Shown here piece by piece: positions 25,699 through 34,988 of a stretch of DNA of 64,000 bases. The stretch covers positions 1-64,000 of the forward strand of contig JAEUPB010000073.1 in assembly GCA_016789955.1 (NCBI GenBank), given 5' to 3'. The stretch is from Rubrivivax sp. GTDB lineage: Bacteria; Pseudomonadota; Gammaproteobacteria; Burkholderiales; Burkholderiaceae_C. The position numbers and the translations under genes were made by a program. Under the pieces are notes generated by a model. The model saw nothing but the letters and a program-made list of their open reading frames with translations. It was not told the origin of the DNA and ran no database searches. Positions within the stretch are counted from its first letter, which is position 1. The number at the start of each line of letters is the position of its first letter.

Positions 25699-26406
25699 TC
25701 AGCGCGGCCGCGCCGGCTCCCACGACGCCGGATACAGGTGCAGCAGCGCCCGCCGATCCTGCTCGGCCAGTGCGTAGAACCGCTCGACGGGTGACGCGTA
25801 GACGTCCGGCCGGCAGGACGCGGGCCGCCCGCACATCAGCAGCGCAGGATCGTCGTGGTGCAGCAGGCCGATGGCGTGGCCGATCTCGTGGGCGATGACG
25901 TTGCGCGCCACGTTGGGCAGGTTCAGCGGCGGCAGGCCGAGGCCGCGGATGGCAACCACCCTTCGGCCTAGCGCGAGTGGTCCTGCGAACGACGCCAGCG
26001 GCAGCTCGGTCAGCACCACGGTGATGTCGCCAGGCAGCTCTTGCAGGCCCGGCGTCACGGCGTCAGGCCCGACGGGGCCTTCGACCATGCGGGCCGACAG
26101 CCGCCTCAGTTCCGCGTCCGGCACCGGCCGCTCGATGCTGCGCACGCTGCCGATGCGAAAGCCGGAGCCGATCGCTGCAAGCTGTTCGTTCCAGTATGCG
26201 ACCGCCTCGCGCACCTGCATTTGGCGCGGGTCGTGGGGCGTCCCGATCACCACCACGTCCGGCACCACGGTCCAGCCGGTGCCCACGGCGAGCCCTTGCG
26301 CATCGGCGTGTCCGGTTGCGGCCCAGACCGCCACCATCATGGCGATGAACCCCGTGATCCGGCCTCTCGGGATGGGGCCGCAGAGGGCCGGAAGGCGCAA
26401 CGACAT
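25699..26406 (-). CDS. Secreted metzincin-type zinc metalloprotease
   Basis: 235 residues from the ATG at 26406, with a signal peptide (about 14-37, ending ATGHADAQG). The zinc site HEIGHAIGLLHHDD gives H173, E174, H177 and third ligand H183 (HExxHxxGxxH), and LLMC nearby supplies the Met-turn (M191), which together define a metzincin, closest in appearance to matrixins/M10 or archaemetzincin-like enzymes. About 130 residues precede the site and no propeptide Cys switch is evident. It probably acts in the periplasm or outside. Starts at 26451 or 26340 are possible. It converges with the ABC receptor gene, 16 bases away. Confidence 0.75.
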   Translation of the reverse strand: MSLRLPALCGPIPRGRITGFIAMMVAVWAATGHADAQGLAVGTGWTVVPDVVVIGTPHDPRQMQVREAVAYWNEQLAAIGSGFRIGSVRSIERPVPDAELRRLSARMVEGPVGPDAVTPGLQELPGDITVVLTELPLASFAGPLALGRRVVAIRGLGLPPLNLPNVARNVIAHEIGHAIGLLHHDDPALLMCGRPASCRPDVYASPVERFYALAEQDRRALLHLYPASWEPARPR

Positions 26407-26500
26407 GCAGCAGGATACCGCCGCGTGCCAGGCGCAGGGGCGCCGGGCCACCGGCGTGGGTGGCCTGGCCCGGGACGAGGCGACGCCGCTGATCGAGACG

Positions 26501-26941
26501 TCAGCCGCGCACCACCATCACCGGCATCGGCGCCCGCTCGAGCACCTGGCGGGCCGTGGCGCCCAGGGTCGCGGCGCCACCGTCGGTATCGCGTTGGCCG
26601 AGAACGAGCAGGTTCGCACCCGTGGTCTCTGCGAACTCGACGATCGCATCGGCCGGATCGCCACCGATCACGTCGTGCCGAGGCTCGAGCCCGGCCGCGC
26701 GCGCCAGCGCGAGCGCGGGCGCCAGCAGGTCGGCCCCGGCCGCGGCACGCAGGTCGTCGAGGCGTTCGCGATCGTGCGCCACCACCACCTCGTACAGCGT
26801 GGGCGGCGGCTGCACGTTCACCAGCACCAGGTCCACAGGCAGGCCGCGAGCGGCCAGATCCAAAGACCGTTGCACGGCGGCCAGCGACGCGGGCGAGCCG
26901 TCGACAGCGGCGACGACGACGAGCGGTTCCGGGTGACCCAT
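26501..26941 (-). CDS. UspA-family universal stress protein
   Basis: 146 residues from the ATG at 26941, chosen because a GGAGG lies 8 bases upstream and the product then starts with the family's LVVVAAVDGSP strand. The usual ATP-binding loop Gx2Gx9G(S/T) is present only in part (VLGQRDTDGGAATLGATARQVL), so nucleotide binding is uncertain. A single Usp domain. It lies 70 bases upstream, in transcription order, of nothing else on its strand; the diguanylate cyclase gene precedes it by 70 bases and could be co-transcribed. Confidence 0.85.
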   Translation of the reverse strand: MGHPEPLVVVAAVDGSPASLAAVQRSLDLAARGLPVDLVLVNVQPPPTLYEVVVAHDRERLDDLRAAAGADLLAPALALARAAGLEPRHDVIGGDPADAIVEFAETTGANLLVLGQRDTDGGAATLGATARQVLERAPMPVMVVRG

Positions 26942-27011
26942 GGCAATGACCTCCGGCCGGGTGGCGAGGCCTCGAGCGTAGACCCCCTCGTCGATCGGGA
27001 CTTGATCCGCC

Positions 27012-28766
27012 TCAGGCGCCGGCCAGGCCAGCGGAGGCCGCGCCGCGGCGCAGGCAGTCGCGCCCGGCCTGCTTGCCGGCGTACATCGCGGCATCTGCGC
27101 GCTTGAGCAGGCCGGCGGCGTCCAGGCCGTCGTGCGGCGCCATCGCGTAGCCGACCGTCAGGCCCACTCGGCAGGCCTGCCCGGCCACCGGGAACGGTTC
27201 GCGGAAGGCCTGCAGCATCTTGCCGCCCAGGTGTTCGGCGTCGGGCTCGCCGGCGAGGTCCGGGCACACCACCACGAATTCGTCGCCGCCCAGGCGCGCC
27301 ACCACGTCGCCGTGGCGCAGCAGCGCCTTGAGCCTGCGGCCCACCTGCACCAGCAGCTCGTCGCCGGCGTCGTGGCCGAGCCGGTCGTTGATCGGCTTGA
27401 AGCCGTCGAGGTCGAGCAGGAACACCGCCAGCGGCGCATCGGGCCGCGAGGCCGGCAGCGCGCGGGCCAGCGCGTCGTGCAGCCCGCGCCGGTTCGGCAG
27501 CCCGGTGAGCGCATCGGTGTGCGCCAGCGCCTGCAGCGTGCGCGCCTCCACGGCCGCCGCCTCGGCCTCGCGACGCACGGCGTCGATGCGCAGGCCCAGC
27601 ACGCGCATCCAGGCCAGCATCTCCACGAACGAGCTGAGCTGGAACAGGTGCTGGCCCCAGAAGTCGCCGGGCAGGAAGCCGCGCAGCAGCAGCGCCATGC
27701 TCACCGCGCCCGCGGTGTAGGCGCCCCAGCCGATCACCATCAGCCGCGCCGACCGGTCGCCGCGGTGCGCCTGAACGAGCGCCGCGCGCAGGGCGACGAT
27801 CACCGGCATCGGCCCCATCGCCGAGGCGGCGAGCTGCGTGCTGCGGTAGTCGAGCACGCCGGCGGCCGACAGCAGGAACGTCAGCGCCGCCACCGCCGCC
27901 AGCACCTGCATCGCCAGCCACAACCACGGATGGTTCTCGCGCATACGCAGCACGTTCGACGTGAACAGAGCGCCGCCCACCAGCGCGAGCAGCGCGCCCA
28001 GCGGCGCCATCTTGGCCAGCACGCCGGACTGCTCGTCCCACAGATGCTGATGGCCGATGCCGGTGTAGGCGAGGAAGAACACCGACATGCCGGCGATCAG
28101 CGTCGCGTACTGCGCGAACAGCGGGTCGCGCATCGACAGCCCGTGGGCCACCGTGTAGACCAGCAGCGCCAGCGTCAACCCGAACATCAGGCCCTGCAGC
28201 AGCTGCCGACGCGACTCGTGCTGCAGGAACCCCGGCTCGGTGTGGAAGCGCACCGGCGCCACCATGGAGCTGGCGGTCTGCACGCGCAGCACGATCTCCA
28301 CCGGCTCGCGGTCGGGCAGGTCCAGCGTCATGGCATGCGCGCGCGTGCGCATCGGCCGCTGCAGCGCATGCAGCGCATTGCCCATCACCACGTGCCGTAC
28401 CTCGCCGCCGGGGCGCAGCACCCAGGCGTCGATGCGGTTCAGCGACGGGTAGTCGAGCTCCAGCACCCAGTGCGCGCCGCCGCCGCTGCGCACCACCGGC
28501 ACGCGCATCCACAGCGGCGCGCGGTGCACGCCGAAGTTGGCGTAGGGCACGTCGGGCGGCGCGAAGTCGACGCCGCGGCGCAGCGCGTCGTCGAGCGTCA
28601 TCGCCCCGGTCGGGTCGGCCAGCACGCGGATCGCCGGCCAGGCGTCCACGGCGTCGCTGCCCGGGCGCAGTTCCAGCGCCGGCGGGGCTGCGGCAGCGCC
28701 GAGCGTGGCGGCGCACAGGGCGCACCACGCCAGCAGCAGACGAGCCCAGCGCGCGAGGGACGGCAT
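27012..28766 (-). CDS. Diguanylate cyclase with 7TMR-DISM sensor
   Basis: 584 residues from the ATG at 28766. Signal peptide (ARLLLAWCALCAATLGAAAA), a periplasmic 7TMR-DISM extracellular domain (about 30-175), seven predicted membrane helices (about 185-395), then a GGDEF domain with the intact catalytic motif RLGGDEF (about 495-501) and HTDALTGLPNRRGLHDAL at its start. It should make cyclic di-GMP from two GTP in response to an outside ligand. An inhibitory RxxD upstream of GGDEF is not obvious. Divergent from the peptide-type receptor gene at 28859. Confidence 0.9.
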   Translation of the reverse strand: MPSLARWARLLLAWCALCAATLGAAAAPPALELRPGSDAVDAWPAIRVLADPTGAMTLDDALRRGVDFAPPDVPYANFGVHRAPLWMRVPVVRSGGGAHWVLELDYPSLNRIDAWVLRPGGEVRHVVMGNALHALQRPMRTRAHAMTLDLPDREPVEIVLRVQTASSMVAPVRFHTEPGFLQHESRRQLLQGLMFGLTLALLVYTVAHGLSMRDPLFAQYATLIAGMSVFFLAYTGIGHQHLWDEQSGVLAKMAPLGALLALVGGALFTSNVLRMRENHPWLWLAMQVLAAVAALTFLLSAAGVLDYRSTQLAASAMGPMPVIVALRAALVQAHRGDRSARLMVIGWGAYTAGAVSMALLLRGFLPGDFWGQHLFQLSSFVEMLAWMRVLGLRIDAVRREAEAAAVEARTLQALAHTDALTGLPNRRGLHDALARALPASRPDAPLAVFLLDLDGFKPINDRLGHDAGDELLVQVGRRLKALLRHGDVVARLGGDEFVVVCPDLAGEPDAEHLGGKMLQAFREPFPVAGQACRVGLTVGYAMAPHDGLDAAGLLKRADAAMYAGKQAGRDCLRRGAASAGLAGA

Positions 28767-28858
28767 GCGTCGTTGTCGGCTGCTGCGCGCCGGACTTGAG
28801 GGGAACGATCGCGGCGGGCACCGCAGAATCGGCCCCTGCCTCGACCCCGCTGCCGACC

Positions 28859-30460
28859 ATGACCGCCTTCCCCGCTCCCACCCCGCACCGCCTCGGCGCG
28901 ATGTTCCGGGCACTGCTGCTCGCGCTGCTGCTGCCGCTGGCTCCGGCCGCGGCGACCACGCTGCGCGTGGCCAGCGCCTTCGACCCGCAGACGATGGACC
29001 CGCACGCGCTGGCGCTGCTGTACCACTCGCGCGTCGTGTTCCAGATCCACGACGCCCTCGTCGGCCGAGACGAGAAGTTCGCGCTGGAGCCGGCGCTGGC
29101 GGTGTCGTGGCAGATGACCTCGCCGACGACCTGGCGCTTCAGGCTGCGCGACGGCGTCACCTTCCACGACGGTTCTCGGTTCGGCGCCGACGATGCGGTG
29201 TTCTCGCTCGAACGCGCGCTGGGACCGACGTCGCAGCGGGCGTTCCAGCTGAAGGGCGTGAAGGCGGTGCGCAGGGTCGACCCGCTGACGATCGACATCG
29301 AGACCGACGCGCCGGACGCCGTGCTGCCCGAGAAGCTGGGCTACGTGATGATGATGAGCAAGGCCTGGGCCGAGAAGCACGGCGTGCAGAAGGCGCAGGA
29401 CTTCAACGGCAAGCAGGAAACCTACGCGGTGCGCAATGCCAACGGCACCGGCCCGATGAAGCTCGAGCGCCACGACGCCGATGCGCGCGTGGTGCTGACG
29501 CGCCACAAGGGCTACTGGGGCTGGGCCGACAAGCGCAGCGGCAACCTCGAGCGCGTGGAGTACGTGACCATCCGCAGCGACGCCACGCGGCTGGCCGCCC
29601 TCGCCTCGGGCGAGGTCGACATGGTGCTGGACCCGCCCTACCAGGACATCGCGCGGCTGAAGGCCGACAGCCGCATCACGCTGCAGCAGACCGCCGACAT
29701 CGGCCAACAGTACCTGGCCTTCGACCAGGCCCGCGACGAACTGCAGGACAGCGACGTGAAGGGCCGCAACCCCTTCAAGGACCTGCGCGTGCGCAAGGCC
29801 GTCTACCACGCGGTGAACGTGCCGCTGATCGTCGACAAGGTGCTGCGCGGGCAGGCCGTGCCCACGGGCCTCTTCCTCTCCAGCGTGATCGACGGCTCGC
29901 CGGCGGATCTCGACAAGCGGCTGCCGCACGACCCGGCGCGCGCCAAGGCGCTGCTGGCCGAGGCCGGCTACCCGAACGGCTTCGCGGTGACGCTGGACTG
30001 CGTGAACGTGGCCTGGCGTGAGAACGTCTGCCAGGCCGCCGCGGCGATGCTCACGCAGGTGGGTATCCGCACCACGCTGCGCTCGTCCACCACCAGCCAG
30101 TTCTTCCCCAAGCTGAGCCAGGGCACCGGTTCCTTCGTCGAGTTCGGCTGGACGCCCAGCCCCGACGCCTGGAACTCGCTGAACGGGCTTTTCCGCACCC
30201 ATGACCGCAGCGGCCTGGGCACCTTCAACGCGGGCCGCTACAGCAACCCGAAGCTCGATTCGATGATCGACGCGATCCGCGTCGAGCCCGACCTGACGCG
30301 CCGCCGCGCGCTCGTCACCACCGTCCTGCGCCTGGTGGCCGACGAGCTGCCGATGGTGCCGCTGTACCGCCGCACGCTGACCTGGGCGATGGCGCGCAAG
30401 GTGAGCGTGGTGCAGTGGCCGAACGACACGCTGGAGCTGCGCTGGGTCAAGGTCAAGTGA
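28859..30460 (+). CDS. ABC transporter substrate-binding protein, peptide/nickel type
   Basis: SBP_bac_5 family periplasmic receptor of 533 residues, with a signal peptide (FRALLLALLLPLAPAAA). Typical segments: FDPQTMDPHA near the start of the mature protein, WRFRLRDGVTFHDGSRFGADDAVFSLERA (central hallmark, about 90-118) and VRKAVYHAVN (about 312-321). The ligand may be an oligopeptide or another solute. No dpp/opp permease genes follow; the neighbour is convergent. ATG at 28859 or 28901 could be the start. Confidence 0.87.
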   Translation: MTAFPAPTPHRLGAMFRALLLALLLPLAPAAATTLRVASAFDPQTMDPHALALLYHSRVVFQIHDALVGRDEKFALEPALAVSWQMTSPTTWRFRLRDGVTFHDGSRFGADDAVFSLERALGPTSQRAFQLKGVKAVRRVDPLTIDIETDAPDAVLPEKLGYVMMMSKAWAEKHGVQKAQDFNGKQETYAVRNANGTGPMKLERHDADARVVLTRHKGYWGWADKRSGNLERVEYVTIRSDATRLAALASGEVDMVLDPPYQDIARLKADSRITLQQTADIGQQYLAFDQARDELQDSDVKGRNPFKDLRVRKAVYHAVNVPLIVDKVLRGQAVPTGLFLSSVIDGSPADLDKRLPHDPARAKALLAEAGYPNGFAVTLDCVNVAWRENVCQAAAAMLTQVGIRTTLRSSTTSQFFPKLSQGTGSFVEFGWTPSPDAWNSLNGLFRTHDRSGLGTFNAGRYSNPKLDSMIDAIRVEPDLTRRRALVTTVLRLVADELPMVPLYRRTLTWAMARKVSVVQWPNDTLELRWVKVK

Positions 30461-30461
30461 C

Positions 30462-30507
30462 GGCTGACCAGGCGTCTCGAGTGAGGTGACGCCCGGGCGC
30501 GTCAGCC
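30462..30507. terminator. Inverted-repeat structure between convergent genes
   Basis: GGCTGAC (30462-30468) pairs with GTCAGCC (30501-30507), enclosing GGCGTC (30471-30476) with GACGCC (30488-30493). It spans the gap and the stop codon of the minus-strand gene. There is no T-run; a weak bidirectional terminator is plausible. Confidence 0.35.
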
Positions 30508-31596
30508 CTGGAAGCCGCCCGAGGCCAGGTAGGCCTCCTCCTCCGGCGTGCTGCTGCGCCCGAGCACGGCGTTGCGGTGCGGGAAGCGGCCGAACCGGCG
30601 CACGATGTCGTGGTGCACCTCGGCCCAGCGCATCTCTTTCGGGTCCCACGCGCGGTGGAGTTCCAGCGAGCGCTCCTGGTCGGCCAGCGCCTCCGAGTGC
30701 TCGAACGGCAGGTAGAAGAAGACGCGCAGGTCGTGCTCGATGGCGGCGTCGTGTCCTCGCGCGATCGCCGCATCGGCTGCAGCCCGCGCGGCGGCGTCGG
30801 TGGCGAACATGCGCGGCGTGCCGCGGAAGGCGTTGCGCGGGTACTGGTCGAGCAGCAGCACCAGGGCCAACGCCGACACCGCGTCGTGCGGCTCGATCGC
30901 GCCGCTCGCGGCCTGCTCGTGCAGCTCGGCGCAACGCTCGCGAAACTCGGCGTCGAAGGCGTCGGACTTCGCGAACCAGTGGTCGCGCGAACGGCGCCAG
31001 TAGTCGACCACCTCCGCCAGCCGCGCGTCCGCGGGCGCCGAGGCCTGCGCCGCGTGCAGGAAGCGCAGCAGGCCGATCTCGGCGGCGTTCTTCGTCAGCT
31101 CCACGTTGACCCACGCAGCCACGTCGGCGAACGGCCGGTCGCGGTACGGCCAGTGCGTGTGCGCAGTGGACGCGAGGTCGAGCGCCGGGTCGGCCAGCGC
31201 CATCTGCCACCGCGTCTGCAGCGATCGCAGCCAGGCGCGTGTCGCCGCGGCGCTGCCCGGCCACAGCACGTGCTCGCGCGCCAGGCGCCGCTCGCCGAAC
31301 GAATGGTCGAGCACCATCGACCACCACCAGCCGATGTGCCAAGTGACCCACGCGATGCTCGGCGGCCCGAGGTGGTAGCCCTCGTGCTCGGGCCACTCGG
31401 CGATCCAGGTGCCGTCGGCGGCGGCCCGCACGTGCAGCCCGCGCCCGGCCGGGCGCCAAAGGCACTCCGCGGTGGTCAGGCCTTCGAGGTGGTGGCTGGC
31501 GAGTTTCCAGGCCACGTCGTGCTGGCGCAGCAGCGTCTCGCGCAGGTCGGCGGGCGGGAGGGTCGGTGTGCTCATCGCGGCATTGTCGTCATGCAT
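30502..31596 (-). CDS. DinB-like plus DUF924 fusion protein
   Basis: 364 residues in two parts. About 15-170 is a DinB_2-like four-helix domain (LRETLLRQHDVAWKLASHHLEG, then HIGWWWSMVLDHSFGER). About 190-360 is a DUF924 domain with its hallmarks VVDYWRRSRDHWFAKSDAFD, LVLLLDQYPRNAFRGTPRMFATD and FFYLPFEHSEALADQERS. DUF924 proteins are usually separate, near 180-200 residues, and of unknown function. The ATG at 31596 is supported by GGAGGAAGGA upstream and overlaps the helicase stop by 8 bases; an ATG at 31575 lacks an RBS. Confidence 0.8.
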   Translation of the reverse strand: MHDDNAAMSTPTLPPADLRETLLRQHDVAWKLASHHLEGLTTAECLWRPAGRGLHVRAAADGTWIAEWPEHEGYHLGPPSIAWVTWHIGWWWSMVLDHSFGERRLAREHVLWPGSAAATRAWLRSLQTRWQMALADPALDLASTAHTHWPYRDRPFADVAAWVNVELTKNAAEIGLLRFLHAAQASAPADARLAEVVDYWRRSRDHWFAKSDAFDAEFRERCAELHEQAASGAIEPHDAVSALALVLLLDQYPRNAFRGTPRMFATDAAARAAADAAIARGHDAAIEHDLRVFFYLPFEHSEALADQERSLELHRAWDPKEMRWAEVHHDIVRRFGRFPHRNAVLGRSSTPEEEAYLASGGFQG

Positions 31597-34021
31597 CGAG
31601 TCCTTCCTCCGCTTGGGCCAGCAGCCGGTCCAGCCGGTCCTTCAGCTTCTCCGTGGTGAGCTGCTCGCGCAGCCGCTCCACCAGCAGCGGCAACGCGAAG
31701 GGGCTGGGCGCCTGCAGCGCCACGCGGTCCATCGGTGCTCGGGCCAGCCGCTTCAGGACGGCGCGCAGCCGGGCGATGTCCAGTTCCTGGGCCAGCACCT
31801 CGTTCTCGGCCTGCGTCAGCAGCCGGTTGCCGCTGTCGTACTTGCGGAACACCTCGAAGAACAGCGAGCTCGACGCCTGCAACTGCCGCGCGGACTTGGG
31901 CGCACCGGGGTAGCCGCCGAACACCAGCCCGGCCACCCGCGCGATCTCGCGGAAGCGTCGCTGCGCCAGCTCGCCCGAGTTCAGGCTCGCCAGCACGTCG
32001 AGCAGCAGCGCCTCGGCGCTGAAGAGCGAGCCGTCGTCCAGCGACGCCAGCTCCATCGGCTTGGCCGCGAGGATCTCCAGGCCGTAGTCGTTCACCGACA
32101 GCGAGTAGGTGTTGGGCTGCTCGCGCGCCAGCCGCCAAGCCAAGAGCTGCGCCAGGCCGATGTGCACGTTGCGCCCGCCGAACGGGTAAAGGAACAGGTG
32201 ATGGCCCTCGCGCGAGCGCCAGGTCTCCACCAGCAGCCGCCCGGTGCGCGGCAGCACCGAGCGCTGCATCTGCGCCTTCAGCATCGGCATCGCGGCCTGC
32301 ATCTCGGGGTCGAAGAAGTCGCCCTGCGCGGCACCGTCGAGCATCGCCAGCACCGCGTCGGCCAGCTCGCTGGACAGCGGCATCTTGCTGCCGGCCCACG
32401 ACGGCACCACGCCCTTGGGCCGGGTCGCCTTGCGCACGTAGGCCGTGAGTTCCTGCGTGCGCACGTACTCGAGGAAGCGGCCTGCGAAGACGAAGCAGTC
32501 ACCCTTCTTCAGCCGCGCGATGAAGCCTTCCTCGATCGTGCCGATGGTGCCGCCCGAGAGCCACTTCACCCGCATGCTGGCCTCGGCGACGATGGTGCCC
32601 ACCTGCAGCCGGTGGCGCTTGGCCACTTCGCGGTTGCTCACGCGCCAGGTGCCCTGCGCGTCCTGCGCGATGCGGTGGTACTCGGGATAGGCCGAGAGGC
32701 TGTCGCCGCCGCGCGCGCAGAAGGCCAGCGCCCAGTCGTAGGCCTCGCGCTCGAGGCCACGGTAGGCCGGCGCGCTGCGCACCTCGTCGTAGAGTGCGTC
32801 GGCATCGAACCCGCCGCCCAGCGCCACGGTGACGAGGTGCTGCACCAGCACGTCCAGCGGCTGCTCGGGGCTCGTGCGCGACTCCACCTGCCCGGCCAGC
32901 GCCGCGCGCCGCGCTGCAGCGCCTTCGACCAGTTCCAGCGTATTGGTGGGCACCAGCGTCACGCGGCTCGGGCGGCCCGGCGCGTGGCCGCTGCGGCCGG
33001 CGCGCTGCAGGAGGCGGGCCACGCCCTTGGCGCTGCCGATCTGCAGCACGCGCTCCACCGGCAGGAAGTCCACGCCCAGGTCCAGCGACGACGTGGCCAC
33101 CACCGCGCGCAGGCTGCCGGCCTTCAGCCCCGCCTCCACCCACTCGCGCACGGACTTGTCCAGCGACCCATGGTGCAGCGCCACCACGCCGGCCCACTCG
33201 GGCCGCGCCTCCAGGATGAGCTGGTACCAGATCTCGGCCTGCGAGCGCACGTTGGTGAACACCAGCGTCGGCCCGCTGCGCTCGATCTCCTCCACCACCG
33301 GCTGCAGCATCTGCGCACCCAGGTGCCCGCCCCACGAGAAGCGGCCGGGCTCGTGCGGCAGCAGCGTGTCGATGAGCAGCGTCTTGTCCAGCCGCCCGCG
33401 CACCAGCCGCGCCGGCCGCCCGGCCACCAGCGTGGCGAGCGATTCCTCGAGGTTGCCCAGCGTCGCCGACAGGCCCCACACCACCAGCGACGGGCACCCG
33501 CGCGCCAGCCGGGACAACCGGGCGAGGGCCAGCTGCACCTGCACGCCGCGCTTGCTGCCGATCAGCTCGTGCCACTCGTCGATGACCACGGTGTGCACGC
33601 CGCCGAGCAGCACGGCGGCGTCCTCGCGCGTCAGCAACAGGGTCAGCGTCTCAGGCGTGGTCACCAGCGCGTCGGGCCAGCGGCGTTCCTGCTTCGCGCG
33701 CTCGGCGCTGCCGGTGTCGCCGGTGCGCATGGCCACCTGCCAGCGCGGCGCCAGCGCCGCGAGCGGCTCCTGCAGCGCCCGCGTGGTGTCGGCCGCCAGC
33801 GCGCGCATCGGCGTGATCCACAGCACCTGCAGCCCGGTGCGCGCAGCCTGCGCCCGCGCCAGCGCGCCGACCCACACCGCCAGCGTCTTGCCGCTGCCGG
33901 TGGTGGCGTGCAGCAGGCCGCTCTCGCCCGCGGCCATCGCCTGCCACACCTCGCGCTGGAAGGCGTGCGGCTGCCGGCCGAGCGCGGCGAACCAGCGCTC
34001 CGCGTCGTCGATGAAGGTCAC
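31589..34021 (-). CDS. Lhr-type ligase-associated DEXH-box helicase
   Basis: 810-residue superfamily 2 helicase of the Lhr-core kind, a 3'-5' DNA translocase linked to DNA repair. Visible: TTGSGKTL (motif I), VVIDEWHEL (DEWH, motif II), GLSATLGN (motif III), VVATSSLDLGVDF and LLQRAGRSGH (motif VI), followed by winged-helix and beta-barrel-like domains. In many bacteria this gene sits with an ATP-dependent DNA ligase and an MPP exonuclease; neither is adjacent here. Start GTG at 34021 overlaps the DUF429 gene stop by 4 bases (GTGA), which favours it over upstream in-frame codons to 34123. Confidence 0.9.
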   Translation of the reverse strand: MTFIDDAERWFAALGRQPHAFQREVWQAMAAGESGLLHATTGSGKTLAVWVGALARAQAARTGLQVLWITPMRALAADTTRALQEPLAALAPRWQVAMRTGDTGSAERAKQERRWPDALVTTPETLTLLLTREDAAVLLGGVHTVVIDEWHELIGSKRGVQVQLALARLSRLARGCPSLVVWGLSATLGNLEESLATLVAGRPARLVRGRLDKTLLIDTLLPHEPGRFSWGGHLGAQMLQPVVEEIERSGPTLVFTNVRSQAEIWYQLILEARPEWAGVVALHHGSLDKSVREWVEAGLKAGSLRAVVATSSLDLGVDFLPVERVLQIGSAKGVARLLQRAGRSGHAPGRPSRVTLVPTNTLELVEGAAARRAALAGQVESRTSPEQPLDVLVQHLVTVALGGGFDADALYDEVRSAPAYRGLEREAYDWALAFCARGGDSLSAYPEYHRIAQDAQGTWRVSNREVAKRHRLQVGTIVAEASMRVKWLSGGTIGTIEEGFIARLKKGDCFVFAGRFLEYVRTQELTAYVRKATRPKGVVPSWAGSKMPLSSELADAVLAMLDGAAQGDFFDPEMQAAMPMLKAQMQRSVLPRTGRLLVETWRSREGHHLFLYPFGGRNVHIGLAQLLAWRLAREQPNTYSLSVNDYGLEILAAKPMELASLDDGSLFSAEALLLDVLASLNSGELAQRRFREIARVAGLVFGGYPGAPKSARQLQASSSLFFEVFRKYDSGNRLLTQAENEVLAQELDIARLRAVLKRLARAPMDRVALQAPSPFALPLLVERLREQLTTEKLKDRLDRLLAQAEEGLDA

Positions 34022-34887
34022 CGTGGTGCCCCGGCGCTGGTGATCCAGCCTTCGACGGGGTCCACGTCGACGGGCACGCCGAAACCCGGCCGCGCGCTCG
34101 CCCACGCGGCCTGCATCAGGCACAACACGGCGTCGAGCCGGTCGCCGGAAGGGTCGTCGATCAGCGCCGCCTCCACGGCCGGCTCCAGCGCCAACGCCAG
34201 GCCCAGCCGCGCGCGCCCGGACTTCAGGGCCTGCACGAGGTCGACCCTCGCGGCGCGGCGTTCATCGTCATCGGTGTTCTTGTACGAGCGCCGGCCGAGC
34301 ACCTCGAAGGCCAGCAGGCCCGGGTAGGCCTCCAGCGCCACGCGCTGCGGGTCGCCCGCCTGCTGCCGCGGCAGCGTGAGGCCCGCGGCCAGCAGCCGCG
34401 GCAGGCCTTCGTAGTACATGAAGCCCACCGGCACGTAGCGCGTCTGCAGCGGGCTCGACGACGACACGCCGGGCTCCGCGGTGTCGCAGCGGCGGTGGAT
34501 CAGCCGCTGGCCCGGCGGCCGCATGTTGCCCCAGGCATCGACCAGCGCGCGGAAGCCGAGGCGGCTGCCGCAGCGTAGCGCGAGTGCGGCCGCCACCTCG
34601 GCGGGCGTGCCACCCAGCGCGTGTGCGTCGACGAAGGGCCGCGGCAGCCCGAACGGGAAGTCGAAGCCGCCGAGCCACGGCCCCGGCTGCGCGAGCAGGG
34701 CCTCGAACGCCGCGAAATCGGGCAGCCCTGCGACACCGTGCAACACGAGCGTGTCGCCACGTCGCAAGCCGCGCGCCACGGTGATCGGCTTGCGGCGGCT
34801 GGGGGCCGAAGTGAAGTCCACGCCGAGCAGAGACGCGCCCGGTGGCATCGGCGGCAGCGGTTGCCGCAATCTGTCGCGCGCTGGCAT
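34018..34887 (-). CDS. DUF429 family protein
   Basis: 289 residues from the ATG at 34887; an in-frame ATG at 34848 is possible. Carries the DUF429 features LGVDFTSAPS near the start, GGFDFPFGLPRPFVDAH, and a C-terminal DRLDAVLCLMQAAWA segment. The fold is thought to be RNase H-like, and the Asp residues in VDFTSA, FDFPFGLP and DRLDA could form an acidic active site; no activity is proven. It is translationally coupled to the helicase gene, which hints at a DNA- or RNA-processing role. Confidence 0.75.
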   Translation of the reverse strand: MPARDRLRQPLPPMPPGASLLGVDFTSAPSRRKPITVARGLRRGDTLVLHGVAGLPDFAAFEALLAQPGPWLGGFDFPFGLPRPFVDAHALGGTPAEVAAALALRCGSRLGFRALVDAWGNMRPPGQRLIHRRCDTAEPGVSSSSPLQTRYVPVGFMYYEGLPRLLAAGLTLPRQQAGDPQRVALEAYPGLLAFEVLGRRSYKNTDDDERRAARVDLVQALKSGRARLGLALALEPAVEAALIDDPSGDRLDAVLCLMQAAWASARPGFGVPVDVDPVEGWITSAGAPR

Positions 34888-34988
34888 CCATTCATTCTGC
34901 GTGAGCGCAGTTCGTCGCATCCCGCAATTTCCAGAACAGGAACTTGTGGGGCCGGCCACTACCATGCGTGCGCACGCCATGAGCAGAT

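Noticed and set aside
31409..34327. Long plus-strand open frame opposite the helicase gene
   Set aside because: Antisense to a clear Lhr-type helicase; no motif.
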